This document shows, piece by piece, positions 36,201-40,059 of a stretch of DNA of 64,000 bases (its first letter is position 1; each line of letters begins with the position of its first letter). This DNA comes from Alentia gelatinosa (taxonomy: Eukaryota; Annelida; Polychaeta; Phyllodocida; Polynoidae), in the NCBI GenBank assembly GCA_950022655.1, contig OX465584.1, positions 29,795,469 to 29,859,468 on the forward strand. The letters are read 5' to 3'. Made by a program: the position numbers and the translations under genes. A model generated the notes under the pieces. The model had not been told where the DNA came from. It did no database searches and saw only the letters and a program-made list of their open reading frames with translations.

Positions 36201-38149
36201 ATATTTACATTTTCAAATCTGATGGGACAAACCTACGTAAACTATATTCAGACTGCCATAACTGATGAGACAGACTTGAGTCTGTGGTATTCAGACCCAC
36301 TTTGAAGTGAAGTATAATTTCAACCAGCTTTGCGCCTGAGGTTTGTTGAAGTCTCTGGTTTCTTGAAACAGAAATTCTTTAAAATATAGCTATATCTAAT
36401 AATTTCACTTTAATGAAATAAAATAAGAAATAATAACTTCTTTACAATTAGCAAACTTATTACCTATCATGTAGTCAAACCATCAAATTGTTATGGTTGC
36501 ATTAGTGAGAAATTTGACATTTTGGTATTGAGAAAAGTGTTCCTTTTAAGCGAGGTAGTCATATTAGCAAGGTAACCATATCATGTATCCCAACGTTATC
36601 CAAACATGAAATTCAGAAAAGGCCATACTGTTTGTAAGCAGGTTTATTCTATCGCCAATTGAGGTTCAGAGACCCTATTTCTAGTTTCATATTATCCATG
36701 GGGAGGAGGCTGAAAACCAAACTCCCTGGAGGGGGGGTGGTGTCACATGAATTCAATGTTGAATGTATCACTTTTCGTCTCCGTCAAGTTACAATTTTGA
36801 AAATATAACTATTCCCATAAGTTCCACGGTCCACTTATGTAGTCCGATGTTATATGGTCCGATGTTGTGTTTCAACTTGAATTTCACTTATGCTCGATTT
36901 GATTATGTAACCTTGTCTGCAATCTTTTGAAATCTGAATGTGACTCTATCTTGCAACTAGTCTCTGTATGAGTAAAGTCGTTCTATCAATACTAAATGAC
37001 TCATTTATGTAATTTATAGTTCACCAGGCTTGGTCAGTCAAATATATCTTATCACAATGAAATTGAAACTGCATAATCAATAAAACAGAGCAATAGCTTG
37101 TTATATATAAAAAGAGTACTTACGGAAACATAGAGTCTGGTTCTTGTTCGGGACATAGTCGGTTTCACACTGTAGGCACTCATGAGGCCCATCCATACAC
37201 ACATCGCATTTATCTTTCAGCACGGCTGGACATGTTATCCCGTCTTCAAAGGAAACACAAAAATAAGCGGCATATACACTGAGAAATACAGTATTACCCT
37301 CCATTTGAATAAAGCCAATATTATCGGAGAAACACTAAATATATTTGGGGGTTTCATTCGGGGTTACATAGTATATGCAGAGATAATAAGATTCATTTAT
37401 GTTGAGCATGATACCCAAAAATATCGAAAATATGATGATTAGATTAGAAGACTAGGAGATATCAATAACCGAAGTGAAATAGATCAGAAAGAAAAGAGCG
37501 AATGTAACAAAAAGGAATTTCATATTCAGTCAATTAAAGAAACAACGACGGAAACCTAACGATAACGTACCGTGCAACAACAGTATAGAGGAGGCTATTT
37601 CTAATCTAATTGATCAGAAACATATTTTGTTTTGTCTTGAAATCTTAGAGAAATCTGATCATGCCATATCAATAAAAAAACTATTAAACCAAAAAGGATT
37701 CATCGGAAAAGGACACTTACCAGCCTCATTTCGATTTATTTGCAATACTGCAATTGTAATGAAAGAAATTGCTTCATATTTGAGAAGTTGAGAGTTAAGA
37801 TAATATTAGTATAATACACCAACAAGATATATCAATAAGCTATTATCAACTATTAGAATTGTTTTATGCCTATATCTAATAATTATCAAATATTTGGGTC
37901 TGGCAAAAGTTATATATATATGCAGAAACATATTCAAATGTTCCAATCACCAAAACGGCTATGATTTGCCACTAAGTTGAATCTGCCCATATCCATTGAA
38001 TTCGCAGTACATTTGTTTGCACATTTGAGATTTTTAAGCTGTTGTTATGTTGTATGTATTCTATATATTCTTACGATAGCCAATTAAGTTGATACCGTAC
38101 CTGTCAGCAGCAATAGCAAGAAACCGACCCCACCACTTGATATGCTCAT
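3229..38149 (-). CDS. Gene 1: secreted cysteine-module repeat protein (split gene, 19 exons seen)
   Basis: A single minus-strand gene is supported by a TATA box, a signal-peptide exon at 38101-38149, and 18 further exons bounded by AG...GT signals, all of them phase 1 at both ends. Joined, they give about 623 residues. From 5' to 3' the exons are 38101-38149, 37124-37243, 35797-35901, 31835-31936, 31346-31435, 30075-30170, 27819-27914, 26466-26561, 24420-24512, 23688-23783, 20579-20668, 20180-20281, 18734-18814, 17187-17285, 15941-16042, 11758-11967, 11310-11426, 3574-3663 and 3229-3264. Each middle exon encodes one disulfide-rich module of 27-40 residues (one exon is double length). The 5' modules resemble furin-like/growth-factor-receptor repeats (C-x3-C-x2-C-x5..8-C-x2-C-x10..12-C, often with GYY after the fifth Cys). 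A secreted or extracellular role is inferred. The 3' end, and any membrane anchor, was not found. Less than 6% of the 35 kb is coding; the introns carry most of the transposons. Confidence 0.85.
3574..3663 (-). CDS. Gene 1 exon 18: four-cysteine module
   Basis: This is a 90-nt, phase 1-1 exon with a GTGAGT donor. The pattern is C-x11-C-x2-C-x11-C (CTSCNYGQRQLSGTVC). It is the last cysteine module recognised in the gene. Confidence 0.8.
4567..4701. repeat. Fold-back hairpin element
   Basis: Two arms of about 60 bases are near-perfect inverted copies: AGACTGGTTTTG pairs with CAAAACCAGTC at the base and GTAATATCC with GGATATTAC near the tip. The tip reads CTCGCTATCGCTCGG. It abuts the left end of the Tigger element. 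Confidence 0.75.
4768..5008 (+). mobile_element. TTAA (piggyBac-like) MITE copy 1, left part
   Basis: The segment begins CCTTTAAGGGCAGATGATGC and contains the palindrome GATGCCTTAAGGCATCAT. It matches the reverse complement of the uninterrupted copy at 26987-27366 almost base for base. The same match resumes at 8309-8336 and 8972-8985, so this copy is split by a LINE and by a solo LTR. The flanking TTAA has decayed to TCAA. Confidence 0.7.
5014..8303 (-). mobile_element. Complete-looking LINE insertion with poly(A) tail
   Basis: A run of 18 T at 5014-5031 is the minus-strand poly(A) tail. The duplicated target GACAA occurs at 5009-5013 and 8304-8308. The sister MITE at 27 kb has the unfilled site (CAGAGGACAATGCCCCCGTC), which fixes both insertion ends exactly. 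The element has a leader of about 150 bases and one long ORF; no ORF1 is present, so it is either a one-ORF type or 5'-truncated upstream of ORF2. Confidence 0.85.
5301..8153 (-). CDS. LINE ORF2: APE-type endonuclease plus reverse transcriptase
   Basis: This is an uninterrupted 950-codon frame. Residues 1-235 are the apurinic-type endonuclease, with ITETWL (44-49), QGDLNIN (158-164) and the C-terminal SDH (224-226). A basic linker with FW-like motifs follows. Residues about 500-760 are the reverse transcriptase: NWRPITVV (520-527), QFGFMPGRST (556-565), VDLRKAFDSV (591-600), GVPQGSVLGP (648-657) and the catalytic YADD (679-682). The C-terminus has the usual LINE tail. The protein nicks target DNA and primes reverse transcription there. 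All catalytic motifs seem intact, which is unlike the other LINEs here. The family is CR1/jockey-like; the clade is uncertain. Confidence 0.93.
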   Translation of the reverse strand: MAYILPDELKTLKGDIFLNVNIHSLYAKLDQLYEIFRCCSYVTITETWLKEHHAPNLLCIDNLFLTRLDRNYEDEKIGGGVALYAKNCVSPYFTKISKYCASTPKYEILTCSVTEPLKKKLLIVSVYRPPHKNVKACYEYLNTILSDEDFKNHEIWIQGDLNINTNTRMSSKYRVLNSFLMKNNLRQLETQDTFIFNNGTSKIDHFYTNSKQVMKSGNLNYYISDHVAIFAQRKHTRTKIEKTHVTGRNFNKINEKCMTDHMRAYTYPDDGRDLNTDLENHIYTLLNTVCPIRNYTIKSKGGLELPRAIRELIKHRASLLKELTKSRFVDTAILREIRNLRKTINKQIRAHKAKQVTEKLEVNKKNPKRLWREINEVWEPRLTNDDIYKQCATGNDLSIKDTADKINDYFASIGPNILNILGRVEDDACTTNHDLDQNVLAPEEVSTLEVINILKNFDSNKATGLTCLNSGQLKKLLLSNPITVVKLINIVMRKQLFPNSLLHGTITPLPKSGSLTEFSNWRPITVVPTISKIIEKVIQGQIITHIKENKLIHENQFGFMPGRSTGQAIFKLVTVLNNAMNKRTASLCTFVDLRKAFDSVCHKILYKKLSSFGLSNSYIKLIKTYLENRTQSIKMGNIISKKITTNCGVPQGSVLGPTLFIMFVNDLLPVIKNSEALMYADDLVLVSRNSRTDESILEMQDDLNNVEAWMKGNRLLINTKKTVQMWVGNNLNNRMLRTNVINNKNLHRVYQFSYLGITIDSRLTFKNQVNKIIAESRLKTKKLSLLKYMLPREIRISIMKQCILPIYDYVGYIYLSSAQTDIHRLDVSFHHCMRAALGTRNVREISTNELFQNCKMRPLKYRRLIHLLMTVRWWSDDPAHRESRNITTRRQQKLVLMVDAPRTEKFRKSPLYLSIPYWDKIPKEIQLTKDPAYFKLHLKNLIQGMPNPVY
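8477..8506 (+). promoter_or_regulatory. LTR promoter: CRE followed by TATA box
   Basis: The palindromic cAMP-response element TGACGTCA is followed 11 bases later by TATAAATA. The combination is a compact Pol II promoter on the plus strand, antisense to gene 1. Motifs are seen; activity is inferred. Confidence 0.5.
8645..8928. mobile_element. TIR MITE, family AAGGCCCGGCGTCCACC, copy 1
   Basis: The ends AGGCCCGGCGTCCACCTACT and AGTAGGTAGACGCCAGGCCT are inverted copies flanked by TA. The interior carries CGATAGAATCGTAGACCTAC and CAACTGCCCCGAT, shared with the copies at 16.2-17.2 kb and (more distantly) 28.7-29.5 kb. TA duplication suggests a Tc1/mariner-type mobilising transposase. There is no coding capacity. 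Confidence 0.75.
8986..10058 (-). pseudogene. Tigger/pogo transposase, frameshifted
   Basis: The start is the ATG at 10058 (MPSTQIKRKVL). Residues up to about 9882 form a Psq-type HTH (FTERAELIQ...KLADRFQIRKTQAQCIL). Piece 9550-9807 is a CENP-B-type HTH (EEALSIAQQMG...SNSWLSRFKTRH). Piece 9129-9632 is the DDE domain, with VYNMDES holding the first Asp. The usual second Asp (LLLDNAPSH) reads LLLNNAPSQ, and a later LQPLDQGI-type motif reads LQPLNQGI. A stop follows, and the tail YRKKLLEHL continues in another frame to about 8990. With at least two frame changes and the second catalytic Asp lost, the transposase should be inactive. Confidence 0.85.
10724..11051 (+). mobile_element. TTAA (piggyBac-like) MITE copy 2
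   Basis: TTAA occurs at 10720-10723 and 11052-11055. The ends are CCCTTTCATGCCGGG and CCGGAGTGGTAGGG. Two inner GATGCCTTxAGGCATCAT palindromes and a CAATAAACaTGAAAcTT-type block match the other copies. There is no coding capacity. Confidence 0.75.
11310..11426 (-). CDS. Gene 1 exon 17: four-cysteine module
   Basis: This is a 117-nt, phase 1-1 exon with a GTAAGT donor. The pattern is C-x15-C-x2-C-x11-C (CLLCGFYYDSTQTNPC), with a long Ala/Thr-rich first loop. The following intron of 7.6 kb holds the nested transposon stack. Confidence 0.83.
11758..11967 (-). CDS. Gene 1 exon 16: double-length module, eight cysteines
   Basis: This phase 1-1 exon is about 210 nt, twice the usual length, and has eight cysteines: C-x15-C-x2-C-x20-C-x8-C-x4-C-x2-C-x9-C. 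The simplest reading is two four-Cys modules in one exon after loss of an intron, with a Ser/Thr-rich stretch (KSSSSSTTG) inside. A second possible acceptor 12 bases upstream would put the right end at 11979; both keep the frame. Confidence 0.75.
12252..12305. repeat. Short perfect-arm hairpin
   Basis: CATCACTGGTCATTTATTAC and GTAATAAATGACCAGCGATG are inverted copies with one mismatch around a 14-base loop. It adjoins the TIR element that starts at 12320. Confidence 0.6.
12320..12553. mobile_element. TIR MITE GGGAGCTGTTTCAAAAGT
   Basis: The ends GGGAGCTGTTTCAAAAGT and ACTTTTGAAACAGCTCCC are perfect inverted repeats. The interior is GC-rich, with repeated AGCGAGCGGCAC blocks. A similar end, GGGAGCTGTTTCAAAACG, occurs near 60428. 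The superfamily was not determined. Confidence 0.75.
12654..13164. other. No gene recognised; intron of gene 1
   Basis: A short plus-strand open frame at 12654-12872 has no recognisable domain and no splice context. From about 13090 the sequence grades into GGTN-rich DNA that leads into the minisatellite. Confidence 0.4.
13165..14840. repeat. 96-bp minisatellite, about 17 copies
   Basis: The unit includes GTCGGTATGTAAGTGGGTAG and GGTATAGGTCGGTAGATAGG and recurs every 96 bases. It is itself built of GGTN tetramers. Some units carry a 12-base extra GGGCAGGTGGGC block and one lacks about 20 bases. Because 96 is divisible by three, long open frames appear on the minus strand; units with CAG in place of CGG create TGA stops there. 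Confidence 0.95.
14965..15400. mobile_element. TIR MITE family GGACCTGTTTCACTA, compound copy
   Basis: GGACCTGTTTCACTAATTTC occurs at 14969, related ends GGACATGTTTCACTAGTTTT at 15124 and GGACCTGTTTTACTAGTTTT at 15294, and an inverted end near 15275. The block appears to be two overlapping or tandem copies of the element seen cleanly at 45852-46020. Confidence 0.6.
15401..15940. other. No feature recognised; intron of gene 1
   Basis: AT-rich sequence without a convincing exon or repeat. A plus-strand open frame at 15473-15727 has no recognisable domain. Confidence 0.4.
15941..16042 (-). CDS. Gene 1 exon 15: four-cysteine module
   Basis: This is a 102-nt, phase 1-1 exon. The pattern is C-x11-C-x2-C-x12-C (CDACARSSGYYYQGGQC). 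Confidence 0.84.
16224..17157. mobile_element. TIR MITE, family AAGGCCCGGCGTCCACC, copy 2, interrupted
   Basis: The left end TAAGCATGACGTCCACCTAC is diverged; the right end GGTGGACGCCGGGCCTA is clean. The interior blocks CATATGTCTAGACATGCCAA and GGTCAACTGCCCCGATTATA match copy 1 at 8.7-8.9 kb. Relative to copy 1 about 650 bases are inserted (roughly 16370-17025), which include the retroposon below. Confidence 0.65.
16453..16755 (+). mobile_element. Retroposon with poly(A) tail and 15-bp target duplication
   Basis: ATGTTTACCAGGACA occurs exactly at 16438-16452 and 16756-16770. Between them is about 300 bases ending in GGAAAATAAATGCTG..., a poly(A) signal followed by 15-16 A. This is the signature of LINE-driven retroposition. 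A 67-codon frame (16457-16660) has KKKGARRKMCVRDCYKC near its end. Whether it is a SINE, a truncated LINE 3' end or a processed gene copy is not clear. Confidence 0.75.
17187..17285 (-). CDS. Gene 1 exon 14: four-cysteine module
   Basis: This is a 99-nt, phase 1-1 exon. The pattern is C-x11-C-x2-C-x12-C (CERCLAQYWQTTSGGSC). A TIR MITE copy ends only about 30 bases away at 17157. Confidence 0.84.
18369..18552. mobile_element. TIR MITE, family AAGGCCCGGCGTCCACC, short copy 3
   Basis: AGGCCCGGTATCCATTAAAC and TCAGTGGACGCTGGGCCT are inverted ends, each flanked by TA. The whole copy is about 180 bases and includes CACTACGATAGACCTGTAAA, a relative of the sub-terminal block of the longer copies. 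Confidence 0.65.
18734..18814 (-). CDS. Gene 1 exon 13: four-cysteine module
   Basis: This is an 81-nt, phase 1-1 exon, the shortest module. The pattern is C-x7-C-x2-C-x10-C (CAFCPDYYYHSSTGC). Confidence 0.84.
18815..20179. other. Intron of gene 1; nothing recognised
   Basis: The stretch between exons 13 and 12 shows no repeat ends, transposase or additional cysteine exon. The open frames at 18687-19127 (minus) and 19227-19523 (plus) lack known domains; the first merely overlaps exon 13. Confidence 0.45.
20180..20281 (-). CDS. Gene 1 exon 12: four-cysteine module
   Basis: This is a 102-nt, phase 1-1 exon only about 300 bases from exon 11. The pattern is C-x11-C-x2-C-x15-C. The similar first loop length suggests exons 11-15 arose by module duplication. 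Confidence 0.83.
20579..20668 (-). CDS. Gene 1 exon 11: four-cysteine module
   Basis: This is a 90-nt, phase 1-1 exon between TTTGTTTCAG and GTAAGC. The pattern is C-x11-C-x2-C-x11-C, with CSDHYYDTT after the third Cys. Confidence 0.85.
20669..21780. other. Intron of gene 1; no gene recognised
   Basis: No exon or repeat boundary was found in this stretch, which leads into a decayed plus-strand LINE from about 21.78 kb. Confidence 0.4.
21785..23450 (+). mobile_element. Decayed LINE (ORF2 linker and reverse transcriptase)
   Basis: The plus strand reads the pre-RT linker (VSRGQKKFWKIINDFITPK, 21890-21970), then the RT: EHQYGFRPNRSTIDAIFNF (22738-22795), CGYMNFRNAFDS (22840-22875), FGMPKGSVLG (23022-23051), and, after an insertion of about 150 bases, FINDLGDCF...VQYADDLVFF (23230-23302) and NTKKTKVMWLG. 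The frame is broken several times. A further piece with its own poly(A)-like end sits inside at about 22000-22445. Confidence 0.8.
22000..22445 (+). mobile_element. Nested retroposed 3' fragment
   Basis: This segment separates the two halves of the surrounding LINE. It encodes FHSYLSSINQKDCFIEKFV...DIYQKYKLDY, which resembles the post-RT region of other LINE ORF2 proteins, and ends with AATAAA and an A-rich tail at 22417-22445. The exact 5' limit and any target duplication were not resolved. Confidence 0.4.
23688..23783 (-). CDS. Gene 1 exon 10: six-cysteine furin-like module
   Basis: This is a 96-nt, phase 1-1 exon. The pattern is C-x3-C-x2-C-x5-C-x2-C-x12-C with CEDGYYWHS. A six-Cys module here, between four-Cys ones, shows that the two module types are interspersed. 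Confidence 0.88.
24198..24276. repeat. (TA)n microsatellite
   Basis: About 38 uninterrupted TA dinucleotides lie in the intron between gene 1 exons 10 and 9. The Ile-Tyr open frames on both strands are products of this repeat. Confidence 0.98.
24420..24512 (-). CDS. Gene 1 exon 9: four-cysteine module
   Basis: This is a 93-nt, phase 1-1 exon. The pattern is C-x7-C-x2-C-x16-C, with GRWWDED in the last loop. A (TA)n microsatellite lies close by in the upstream-numbered intron. Confidence 0.83.
24513..26465. other. Intron of gene 1; nothing recognised
   Basis: No cysteine exon, transposase or terminal repeats were seen. The stretch 24.6-25.25 kb is relatively rich in GTCGT/CGAC words, which may mark an old DNA transposon, but no ends could be paired. 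Confidence 0.35.
26466..26561 (-). CDS. Gene 1 exon 8: four-cysteine module
   Basis: This is a 96-nt, phase 1-1 exon. The pattern is C-x13-C-x2-C-x10-C with CTDCEPGYRLQDKMC at the end. The second and third cysteines of the six-Cys form are absent, so one disulfide of the standard module is missing. The acceptor lacks a strong pyrimidine tract. Confidence 0.82.
26987..27366 (-). mobile_element. TTAA (piggyBac-like) MITE copy 3, uninterrupted reference copy
   Basis: TTAA occurs at 26983-26986 and 27367-27370. The right end (minus-strand start) is CCCTTTAAGGGCGGATGATG. Two GATGCCTTAAGGCATCAT-type palindromes lie at 27300-27350. This copy carries the unfilled sites of both the LINE and the solo LTR that split copy 1. 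Confidence 0.75.
27819..27914 (-). CDS. Gene 1 exon 7: six-cysteine module
   Basis: This is a 96-nt, phase 1-1 exon preceded by a strong pyrimidine tract (TCTTTTTCAG). The pattern is C-x4-C-x2-C-x5-C-x2-C-x11-C, one residue longer in the first loop than its neighbours. Confidence 0.87.
27915..28700. other. Intron of gene 1; no gene recognised
   Basis: A 92-codon plus-strand frame (27957-28235) has no known domain. Near 28502 the block AAGCCCGGCTCCCACAACTC resembles an end of the AAGGCCCGG TIR family, but its partner was not found. Confidence 0.4.
28714..29450. mobile_element. TIR element with CGTCGG arrays, family AAGGCCCGG, copy 4
   Basis: The left end AGACCCCGCACCCACCAACG and right end TTGGTGGACACCCCCTCT are inverted relatives flanked by TA. 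Sub-terminal regions are dense in GCGTCGG/CCGACGC words; 28734-28760 and 28801-28835 form an internal inverted pair. The CAACTGCCCCGAT block links it to copies 1 and 2. The CpG density contrasts sharply with the AT-rich surroundings. Confidence 0.65.
29452..30074. other. Intron of gene 1; nothing recognised
   Basis: No repeat ends or exons were identified. The open frame at 29834-30037 on the plus strand has no recognisable domain. Confidence 0.4.
30075..30170 (-). CDS. Gene 1 exon 6: six-cysteine furin-like module
   Basis: This is a 96-nt, phase 1-1 exon with a GTAAGA donor. The pattern is C-x3-C-x2-C-x5-C-x2-C-x12-C (CPADCDSC; CDTCSSGKYW). Confidence 0.87.
30171..31345. other. Intron of gene 1; nothing recognised
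   Basis: Unique-looking sequence between exons 6 and 5 with no supported feature. Confidence 0.4.
31346..31435 (-). CDS. Gene 1 exon 5: six-cysteine furin-like module
   Basis: This is a 90-nt, phase 1-1 exon. The pattern is C-x3-C-x2-C-x5-C-x2-C-x10-C, reading CGDNCAKC then CLECDIRYFLNGKQC. The spacing is that of a minimal furin-like repeat. Confidence 0.88.
31835..31936 (-). CDS. Gene 1 exon 4: six-cysteine furin-like module
   Basis: This is a 102-nt, phase 1-1 exon with a GTACGT donor. The pattern is C-x3-C-x2-C-x8-C-x2-C-x11-C (CPGNCRHC at the start, NTYYEW in the last loop). Confidence 0.88.
32148..32441 (+). mobile_element. LINE ORF2 C-terminal fragment
   Basis: The frame shows the standard LINE tail: LDQRRKYMKLLHMRRYAKDI, TRAQMKRNIKLKRQRTSFF, then SPVYSGMLLWNDLPLDIQ and DFKNYVKAKYF. 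It ends in a natural stop. Upstream ORF2 sequence is absent, so this is a truncated copy. Confidence 0.7.
32800..33420 (-). mobile_element. Decayed LINE fragment (post-RT region)
   Basis: The minus strand reads VKHFKCPGAILDGTLNFKKRI (about 33275-33345), matching the YLGV-x-IDS-x-L-x-F-x-x-HI motif that follows the RT active site in LINEs, then continues with stops through QVLQNRAF-like sequence toward 32810. It lies tail-to-tail with the plus-strand fragment at 32.1-32.4 kb. Confidence 0.5.
33729..34950 (-). mobile_element. Decayed LINE (reverse transcriptase and tail)
   Basis: The tail at 33729-33935 reads RRNSYMKSVEYKAGTLWN then HDEFKKHIKS. The RT part at 33981-34244 includes CAPGLCSGAAPILYINS (for the usual PQGSVLGPLLF-LYIND) and QYADGLVLYSS, where the catalytic YADD is YADG. 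Around 34370-34440 a degraded DLRKAFDTV motif is readable. The post-RT section between RT and tail is deleted. The element is dead. Confidence 0.7.
34951..35796. other. Intron of gene 1; nothing recognised
   Basis: A short ATATTGATATTGAT-like simple repeat lies at 35350-35440. No other supported feature. Confidence 0.4.
35797..35901 (-). CDS. Gene 1 exon 3: six-cysteine furin-like module
   Basis: This is a 105-nt, phase 1-1 exon between TTTCTCTACAG and GTAAGT. The pattern is C-x3-C-x2-C-x8-C-x2-C-x12-C with FDGYYRRN after the fifth Cys, the most canonical furin/GFR-like repeat of the gene. Confidence 0.88.
35965..36165 (+). mobile_element. Possible degenerate tRNA-derived SINE
   Basis: GGGGCTAATGGTTAGGATGC resembles the A-box region of tRNA-derived SINEs common in marine invertebrates. 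A B-box (GGTTCGAxxCC) cannot be read cleanly and no poly(A) tail or target duplication was found. Confidence 0.3.
36170..37123. other. Intron of gene 1; nothing recognised
   Basis: No exon, repeat ends or coding remnant was found between the SINE-like block and exon 2. Confidence 0.4.
37124..37243 (-). CDS. Gene 1 exon 2: six-cysteine module
   Basis: This is a 120-nt, phase 1-1 exon with a GTAAGT donor. The cysteine pattern is C-x7-C-x2-C-x6-C-x2-C-x12-C, and the module reads DGITCPAVLKDKCDVC at its start. It is the first module of the mature protein and has a longer first loop than the modules that follow. Confidence 0.85.
37244..38100. other. First intron of gene 1; nothing recognised
   Basis: AT-rich sequence free of recognisable transposons, between the signal-peptide exon and the first module. 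Confidence 0.45.
38101..38149 (-). CDS. Gene 1 exon 1: signal peptide
   Basis: The exon encodes MSISSGGVGFLLLLLT plus the first base of the next codon and ends at a GTACGG donor. Spliced to exon 2 it gives ...LLLLLT-D-GITC. The run of Phe and Leu after small polar residues is a classic, very compact signal-peptide core, so the mature protein probably begins near the Asp/Gly junction. Confidence 0.8.
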
Positions 38150-38203
38150 AATGCCTCTGGGAGAGATGAGAGGCTGCAGGAATTTAAGGATGCTATTATT
38201 CCA

Positions 38204-38213
38204 TCTTATATAA
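38204..38213 (-). promoter_or_regulatory. TATA box of gene 1
   Basis: The minus strand reads TTATATAAGA about 55 bases upstream of the gene 1 ATG. A transcription start about 30 bases downstream (near 38180) would leave a very short 5' UTR. Location and match to the TATA consensus are seen; function is inferred. Confidence 0.6.
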
Positions 38214-38214
38214 G

Positions 38215-39430
38215 CCTTGTCAGCAAAGATTTTGAGAATAGATATCAGTGCATCTGTCTAGGAAATATAGATATATATATATATATATGTATGTCATTTC
38301 ACCTGTACATAGAAAGGAAAATGCTTGACAACAAATATCATCCTTGGTACCCCACGAACGAACGTAACACAGAAATGAATTAAATGATTTAACCCTAAAT
38401 ATGTATCTTTCTATTTTCGCAGAAGTCAGAAGCATAGTTGTGTCAAGGTAGTGTTAAAATCTAGTAGAAAACAATATTAATCCTTATTGATATGAGGATT
38501 GTGATTTCCACCTACCTTTGGATATGCGACAAAACTGCGGGTTCGCTGAAGAAGGATTGCCTTGTGCGTTGATCTTCCACTCCGGCAGGAGGGATCGGGT
38601 CAGGGGGATCATTCATTATTCACCTGGTACCACTCTGGAGGTACAGTCTAATTATCAGCCGTTTCTGCTCCACTGGATGACACAGAGAATGCCTAATCAC
38701 CTTCCTGATTAAATACTCTTTCTAACATCTCGCAAAAGTAACTTGACTCATAGGACATTTTCACAAGTCTCACAAACTTAAATAGCTAATTCAAGGTCAA
38801 ATTTTACCTTCGTAATCTGTCAGAGGTTTTGTATTCTATATCGCTAACATGCGAATTAAAGATGGTGTCCTAAGATTGCAGTTAAGATGATAAGAACTGA
38901 ATTTAGAGGCTCAAAAATAAAGATTCATAGAAGATAAGGCAGGAATTCAAAGGGTAAGGGGCAAGGGATTCCAAACTGATTGAAGGAAATCAAGTGGAAT
39001 TACTGGGTGGTTTTTTTCTTGGCAACATTAGCGCGTGAAGACATCAGATGACGTCATTACTATGTTACCAGGTAAACAGTACGTCATGCAAAAGGAGGCA
39101 CTTTTTATTAAGACGTAATAATAGTGCTCTTTAGAGGTGAATATCTATGTCATGTGTGGTCAAATGATGTATGGATTCTTTTGCGTCACCTACAGGGATG
39201 GAACTTTCGAGCAGCTATTTCTCGGGTATTGTGTATTTTGCACAAGCAGAAAAGAAACTATATTGCTTATTTATATATATATATTTATCTCACCCTAGAT
39301 ATTTTGTCTCCATAGACTTAACATTGGAAACTCGTATCTAACACCCATTAGATATTTAGGAAAAATATCCAATGGGGGATAATGTCACAAATGTTAGCCC
39401 ATTAATCAATATTAAGGGTGAGATAAATTC
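38215..39430. other. Region upstream of gene 1; no gene recognised
   Basis: The stretch 5' of the gene 1 TATA box holds a short (TA)n run near 38270 and short open frames without domains. It may contain regulatory DNA for gene 1, but no specific sites stand out. Confidence 0.4.
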
Positions 39431-39431
39431 A

Positions 39432-39573
39432 GAAACCCATTCAAGTTTAGGGTCAGAGCTCGATCCCATCTCATTTGAATCACATAGCAATTCACGCGGC
39501 TTCGCCTTGTGAATTACTACGTGATTCAAACTCGATGGGATATGAGCTCAGACTCTAAACTTTCATGGGTTTC
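39432..39573. repeat. Fold-back hairpin element
   Basis: Arms of about 62 bases pair over most of their length: GAAACCCATTCAAGTTTAG with CTAAACTTTCATGGGTTTC, and TTTGAATCACATAGCAATTC with GAATTACTACGTGATTCAAA. The tip reads GCGGCTTCGCCTTG. The arms are unrelated to those of the hairpins at 4.6 and 63.2 kb. Confidence 0.75.
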
Positions 39574-39578
39574 CTCTA

Positions 39579-39580
<2 letters not shown>

Positions 39581-39662
<82 letters not shown>

Positions 39663-39682
39663 GTGTGTGTGTGTGTGTGTGG
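39581..39682. repeat. (GT)n microsatellite
   Basis: About 100 bases of near-pure GT repeat with a few A interruptions. It adjoins the fold-back element. Confidence 0.97.
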
Positions 39683-39797
39683 AATTTAGTGGTAAAAACT
39701 TTTTCTTCCTAGGTTTTATCCGCAATCTTGTTGGACAATCATAATGGACAAATCATAATGGACAAATAATAACCTCGACAAAAACGAAAGTAAATCA

Positions 39798-40038
39798 CTA
39801 AAGTGGGATTCACACGATGGGATTTATGTACCTCACAGGGTGTTTTTCTGAGACAAATCCTGCTGAGATTCTGTACTACAACAGAATTTCTTTGTGTAAT
39901 TTATAGGGATTCATTTCCCTGAGACATGTCTTCCTCCCTGTTATCGTCAAAGACATTTTCCCCTGAGAAGGAACAAAATTGCATGAGATTTTGAGCCATG
40001 TGAAGTACGTGAATCCCATCGTGTGAATCTCACTTTAG
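39798..40038. mobile_element. TIR MITE CTAAAGTGGGATTCACACGA
   Basis: The left end CTAAAGTGGGATTCACACGA and the right end TCGTGTGAATCTCACTTTAG are inverted copies with one mismatch over 20 bases, and similarity continues for about 20 more. The element is about 240 bases and has no coding capacity. It sits immediately before the Penelope-like element. Confidence 0.8.
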
Positions 40039-40059
40039 GTGAACTAGCTAGAGACCGAA

